Shown: in pieces, positions 61,501 to 64,000 of the stretch
Layout of the letters: each line of letters opens with the position of its first letter
Position numbering within the stretch: the stretch's first letter is position 1
Assembly: GCA_017429475.1 (NCBI GenBank)
Contig: JAFROX010000010.1
Location: 1-64,000 of the forward strand
Length of the DNA stretch: 64,000 bases
Direction: 5' to 3'
DNA from: Bacteroidales bacterium
GTDB lineage: Bacteria; Bacteroidota; Bacteroidia; Bacteroidales; UBA932
Position numbers and translations under genes: made by a program
The notes under the pieces: model-generated
The model's database searches: none
Told to the model about the DNA's origin: nothing
The model's input: the letters and a program-made list of their open reading frames with translations, nothing else

Positions 61501-61713
61501 GTCTATTGCGTCGAGGCTGCCGACGGCCTGGTTCCCGCCAAGAACGCTTTCACGGTGATGAGATACGGAGACAGCAACATATCAGCTGGAGTTGCCTACA
61601 AAGGCAAAGACTACAGATGCGTGTCGCTCGGCTTCCCAATCGAGGCGCTCACTTCGACAAGGCAGACCGACCATATCATGAGTTCAATGCTTGACTTCCT
61701 TCTTAATGATTAG
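58582..61713 (+). CDS. Secreted N-acetylmuramoyl-L-alanine amidase interrupted by a golvesin-like domain, with FnIII and C-terminal domains
   Basis: A 1043-residue secreted protein (signal ending at PSAAQ). Residues about 167-225 hold the first half of an amidase_3 fold, with H175 (LWQSHG) and E198 (TTVEDI). Residues about 230-385 form a separate beta-sandwich with TARSVECTND, YAVYVSYPKEKNASETAHYWV and AGTWVYLGTF, like the golvesin C-terminal domain. The amidase then resumes about 415, with H485 (AIGIHSDAG) and the catalytic-type E569 (VPSMLLELLSHQNF), so all four zinc/catalytic positions are kept. A FnIII-like domain (about 615-725) and a C-terminal Rossmann-like region follow. It should cleave peptidoglycan or a related glycopeptide. 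Confidence 0.75.
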   Translation: MKKLLLIATFLILSLSFPSAAQTIQQLFQPAADAVADYFGDRTQWKDTVRIRHFYIRSSGPAEVHFNRFLSEQPLRKKDIDAIYALVRSHFPAKYKSYASNFAIYSDDNKIEKLYSRAFPETFDASEVKPGKAPSSDVSKNSQPRSQHPLTKNLSKAGQPSAGLQGRHIALWQSHGYYYEQSLERWEWQRSRLMTTVEDIYTQSYVLPFLVPMLENAGATVLLPRERDLQRNMLIVDNNHSGSLYVEHNGQYNWRTSQSAGYSDITILSHGVNPFKAGTARSVECTNDNTSLSTAFWQARVPHNGEYAVYVSYPKEKNASETAHYWVRHNGGATQFEVNQQMSAGTWVYLGTFGFSTDSTEHGVFLSNFGQAGKVVGADAVRYGAGMGNVARRPSDIDEDGKPIKRDYKPEAKTSGLPRFAEGARYYLQFAGMDTSIYSIMNNLDDYRDDYTSRAEWVNAMLGGTSRLPGSSGYNVPIDMAIGIHSDAGLSMTDSIVGTLGIYTETSDRCVKYKYGGDRIIARELVDIVQSQVVRDIRATYEPQWSRREIYSRNYYESRVPEVPSMLLELLSHQNFADMRLGLDPSFRFIASRAIYKGILKYLAYINNEDYVVQPLPVKDFSVTLDGRTAKLEWQPRLDKLEETADPTGYIVYTRIMDPESVTYDGSEPGNCVSGFDNGVFVANNSYSTRMEPGKIYSFKVTAVNTGGESFESEILSAGISERNPNSTVLVLNNFTRVAAGASFATADSSRAGFLESVDAGVAYHREIAYVGPMMEFDRKMEWVDDDNPGFGASSYQYEGAVFAGNTFDYPLIHGAAIMKAGYSFTSAAASVAGRLNLSSYPAVDVICGKQIRTVTGVLHKNSYESLQQNLKYVVFTPELMAALKSYAAAGGNILISGANIASDSHHFIYDIKADAEYRRKVLDPEIAFARDVLKYSYMNYDATSNGLVKTVDNKFNIRKDSFYNINTQPGKDVYCVEAADGLVPAKNAFTVMRYGDSNISAGVAYKGKDYRCVSLGFPIEALTSTRQTDHIMSSMLDFLLND

Positions 61714-62223
61714 ATGATTATGAAACGATATATTCTGATTGCCATATTCCTGATGACCGCATTGCCGGTTCTGGCCCAGAACAGGGACTACCCCTCTCCT
61801 GACGGCAAATATTGCCTTACGTACAATGTAACGGACAAACAATATTATATGCACGACAACCGTATGGACTACACCTATTGCATTACCTGCGACGATGTCG
61901 ACGATTCCTTCGAGGACGTTATTGAGCCTGTATGGAGAGTAGATTCCAGATATGTCTACCTGAGCGGAATGTACGATATCTGGCAGATAGACATCACCCG
62001 GGCGATAGCTCCCCTGAAAATTGACAAACGAAAGAAAGGCTCGCCGGTAAAGTATTTCCTAGTATATGACGGAGGCACGCTGTCCAGGTCGGCCACGATA
62101 TATATGACGACTGTCAACACCCTCACCGGAGAATCCGGCTACGCCACTTTCTTCCAGAAAGGTTACGCATACAGATATAAAAATTATAAGGAAAAGCCTT
62201 CTCCGTGCTTGAATTCCTATTAG
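61714..62223 (+). CDS. Small secreted protein of unknown function
   Basis: A 169-residue protein with a clear signal peptide (MKRYILIAIFLMTALPVLAQ; a second ATG six bases in is equally possible as the start). The mature part is rich in tyrosine and aspartate, with SPDGKYCLTYNVTDKQYYM, ITCDDVDDSFEDV, DSRYVYLSGMYDIWQIDI and KYFLVYDGGTLSRSATIYM, which suggests a single propeller-like or lipocalin-like beta fold. No family was recognised. It directly follows the amidase gene and overlaps the next one, so it may be a partner of the amidase. Confidence 0.7.
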   Translation: MIMKRYILIAIFLMTALPVLAQNRDYPSPDGKYCLTYNVTDKQYYMHDNRMDYTYCITCDDVDDSFEDVIEPVWRVDSRYVYLSGMYDIWQIDITRAIAPLKIDKRKKGSPVKYFLVYDGGTLSRSATIYMTTVNTLTGESGYATFFQKGYAYRYKNYKEKPSPCLNSY

Positions 62224-62669
62224 AATGGGGTTACCTCGGCATCTTCATCGGCTGCTTCCTTGCGGCCACGGTGGTGCCGTTCGCATCTGACGCACTGCTG
62301 GTGGGAATGCTGCTGGCCGGAGGCGACGTCTGGATGACTGTCGCCTGCGCTTCTGCCGGCAACTGGCTCGGCGGCCTTACCACCTACGGAATCGGCCGTA
62401 TCGGCAAATGGGAATGGATCGAGAAATGGTTCAAGGTGAAGCGGGAGACCATCGAGAAACAGAAATACAAGGTCGACAAATGGGGGCCGCTGCTGGCCCT
62501 TGCCACCTGGGTGCCGTTCATCGGCGACGTCTTTGCAATCGTACTTGGATTCTACAAGGCGCCTTTCGTCAAGAGCGCCGTTTATATGCTGATAGGCAAG
62601 ACCGCCAGATTCGTGGTCTGGGCCTTGCTTTTCCTTGCATTCGGTCAGCACCTTCCCTGGCTGGCCTAA
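62205..62669 (+). CDS. YqaA-family (DedA/SNARE-associated) small membrane protein
   Basis: A 154-residue inner-membrane protein with four hydrophobic segments. YqaA marks are EWGYLGIFIGCFLAATVVPF, the SDALLVGMLLAGGDVW turn, ASAGNWLGGLTTYGIGRIG with the conserved Gly pair, and FIGDVFAIVLGFYKAP. The start is a GTG at 62205 inside the end of the preceding gene (19-base overlap). The family is related to DedA proteins, for which lipid scrambling and membrane-potential roles are known. The end overlaps the convergent DUF1846 gene by four bases. Confidence 0.85.
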   Translation: MLEFLLEWGYLGIFIGCFLAATVVPFASDALLVGMLLAGGDVWMTVACASAGNWLGGLTTYGIGRIGKWEWIEKWFKVKRETIEKQKYKVDKWGPLLALATWVPFIGDVFAIVLGFYKAPFVKSAVYMLIGKTARFVVWALLFLAFGQHLPWLA

Positions 62670-64000
62670 TTCCCGTGGTAAAGTTTCTTGGTCTGGTAGA
62701 CAGGCTCGCTGGTGAGATTGACGCCGAGCTTGCGAAGGACACCCATATCGACCTGGGAGATAATAACACTCGTGTGAGCCTCGCATCCTTTGAGGTTGCG
62801 CAGCTGCTGCATAGCCTTGCGGGCGTTGAGGTCCGTCAGGGCGCAGATTGAAAGTGCAATCAGGATCTCATCTGAATGCAGCCTGGGGTTTGTATTGCCC
62901 AGATGGTCGGTCTTCAGCTGGCAGATAGGCTCGATGATGATGGGAGATATCAAATCGACATCCTTCGATATGCCTGCCAGATGTTTAAGGGCGCTGAGCA
63001 GCATTGCTGAAGTTGCACCGAGCAGCTGGCTTGTCCTTCCGGTTATGATTGTGCCGTCCTCAAGCTGGATGGCGGCTGCGGGACCGCCGGTTTCTTCGGC
63101 CCTCTGCATTGCAGCGACAGCAACTGTCCTGTCGGCTGGCGTGATGTGGGCCTGCTCCATAATGAGTTCCAGCTTCGATACCTGTTCCTGGTCTGCATTG
63201 CCCTTGCGCACCTGGCAGCAGGTGTTGTAGTAGCGTCGTATGATCTCATCCTTGGCAGCCTGGCTGACTACGGCATCGTCGATAATGCAACTGGTGATCA
63301 TATTCACGCCCATATCGGTGGGTGACTTGTAGGGAGATTCACCGTAAATGCGCTGGAATATTGCATTGAGCACTGGGAAGACTTCGACGTCGCGGTTGTA
63401 GTTCACGGCCATCTTGCCGTAAGCTTCCAGATGGAACGGGTCGATCATATTGACGTCGCTGAGGTCGACGGTAGCAGCCTCGTAAGCCAGGTTGACCGGA
63501 TGCTTGAGCGGCAGGTCCCAGATCGGGAAAGTCTCGAACTTTGCATATCCGGCCTTGATGCCGCGCTTGTTCTCGTGATAGAGCTGTGACAGGCAGGTGG
63601 CCATCTTTCCGCTGCCGGGACCGGGAGCAGTGACGACGACGATCCTGCGTGTGGTCTCGACATACTCGTTGCGGCCGTAGCCGTCATCGCTGATGATGAG
63701 CGAAAGATTGGAAGGATAGCCTGCTATTGGATAATGCAGATACACCTTGAGTCCGAGCTGCTCTAGCTTGTGGCGGTATGATATGGCATTCGCCTGGCCT
63801 TCGAACTGTGTTATCACCACGCTGCTGACGTATAGTCCGTAACCACGGAAAGCATCGATGAGGCGCAGCACGTCCATATCGTAGGTGATGCCTAGATCTC
63901 CCCTCACCTTATTTTTCTCGATATCACCTGCGTTGATGGCGATGACTATCTCGGCCTCGTCCTTCAGCTTTTCGAGCATCTTGATCTTGCTGTCAGGCTC
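62666..64000 (-). CDS. DUF1846 family protein, C-terminal part (start beyond the window)
   Basis: Only the last 444 or so codons are in the window; the reading frame is open to the right edge (EPDSKIKMLEKL), and homologues begin about 50 residues earlier. DUF1846 members have a two-domain nucleotide-binding-like fold of unknown function. Visible blocks are NAGDIEKNKVRGDLGITYD, the P-loop-like VVTAPGPGSGKMATCLSQLY, EYVETTRRIV, EVFPVLNAIFQRIYG, GVNMITSCIIDD and the C-terminal SPIIIEPICQLKTDHLG. The internal ATG at 63979 is not taken as the start because the conserved sequence continues before it. Confidence 0.9.
   Translation of the reverse strand, partial: EPDSKIKMLEKLKDEAEIVIAINAGDIEKNKVRGDLGITYDMDVLRLIDAFRGYGLYVSSVVITQFEGQANAISYRHKLEQLGLKVYLHYPIAGYPSNLSLIISDDGYGRNEYVETTRRIVVVTAPGPGSGKMATCLSQLYHENKRGIKAGYAKFETFPIWDLPLKHPVNLAYEAATVDLSDVNMIDPFHLEAYGKMAVNYNRDVEVFPVLNAIFQRIYGESPYKSPTDMGVNMITSCIIDDAVVSQAAKDEIIRRYYNTCCQVRKGNADQEQVSKLELIMEQAHITPADRTVAVAAMQRAEETGGPAAAIQLEDGTIITGRTSQLLGATSAMLLSALKHLAGISKDVDLISPIIIEPICQLKTDHLGNTNPRLHSDEILIALSICALTDLNARKAMQQLRNLKGCEAHTSVIISQVDMGVLRKLGVNLTSEPVYQTKKLYHGN

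Overview
The window is chromosomal DNA from a member of the Bacteroidales, probably a gut lineage with moderately high GC for that order. The evidence is the repeated Bacteroidetes-type -7 promoter element TAnnTTTG, the lack of clear Shine-Dalgarno sequences, lipoprotein-rich SusCD-era surface proteins, DUF4252, DUF4465 and BtuG families, and many secreted glycoside hydrolases (GH78, GH127, GH43, GH10 and a CE1-type esterase). No insertion sequence, prophage, CRISPR array or rRNA gene was seen. Coding density is high; the only long gap is 166-724, which holds gene debris.

Layout. 1-165: 5' end of nrfH, cut by the window edge. 725-4936: rarA-rlmD-mnmE operon (replication-coupled ATPase and RNA modification), read leftward. 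5022-7839: a FecCD-type permease and an ABC-F ATPase. 7857-14775: M16 peptidase, then an operon of a secreted EEP hydrolase, a GH78 rhamnosidase and a FecB/BtuF-like binding lipoprotein. 14862-17240: flavodiiron protein and a secreted esterase. 17309-24290: leftward run of SGNH hydrolase, reverse rubrerythrin, DUF1080/PHP-like lipoprotein, KefB-like antiporter and GH127. 24378-26485: an HD domain fused to a prolyl-tRNA editing domain, facing a GH43 enzyme. 26553-31616: glpK-glpF, GH10 xylanase, YeiH-type exporter and a small membrane protein. 31669-33579: DUF4252 / ECF sigma / membrane protein / DUF4252 module. 33701-40154: complete histidine degradation operon ftcD-hutU-hutH-hutI. 40147-46411: cobalamin-riboswitch-controlled corrinoid uptake operon (DUF4465 lipoprotein, PKD-like lipoprotein, BtuG, BtuB). 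46425-48878: a secreted hypothetical protein, two tandem tRNA-Pro genes, an aminotransferase. 48988-53948: five-gene heterodisulfide-reductase-like electron-transfer complex. 53943-57653: acyltransferase, acyl-CoA ligase and a Spy/CpxP-like protein. 57737-62669: HAD protein, a split amidase of unusual architecture, a small secreted protein and a YqaA membrane protein. 62666-64000: DUF1846 protein, cut by the right edge.

How it fits together. The organism appears to be an anaerobe that degrades plant polysaccharide (arabinose-, rhamnose- and xylose-containing glycans), takes up glycerol, ferments histidine to glutamate and scavenges vitamin B12 instead of, or in addition to, making it. Flavodiiron protein, rubrerythrin and NrfH point to defence against oxygen, peroxide and nitrogen oxides, with membrane electron transport through menaquinone. 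The least explained item is the Hdr-like operon: its last gene fuses a NarI/DsrM-like cytochrome b segment to a DsrK/HdrD-like iron-sulfur domain, and it comes with HdrA-, HdrB- and HdrC-like partners in an organism with no methanogenic or sulfate-reducing gene in view. Other unusual items are the amidase interrupted by a golvesin-like domain, the HD/prolyl-tRNA-editing fusion, and a tRNA-Pro with an AGG anticodon beside its CGG twin.
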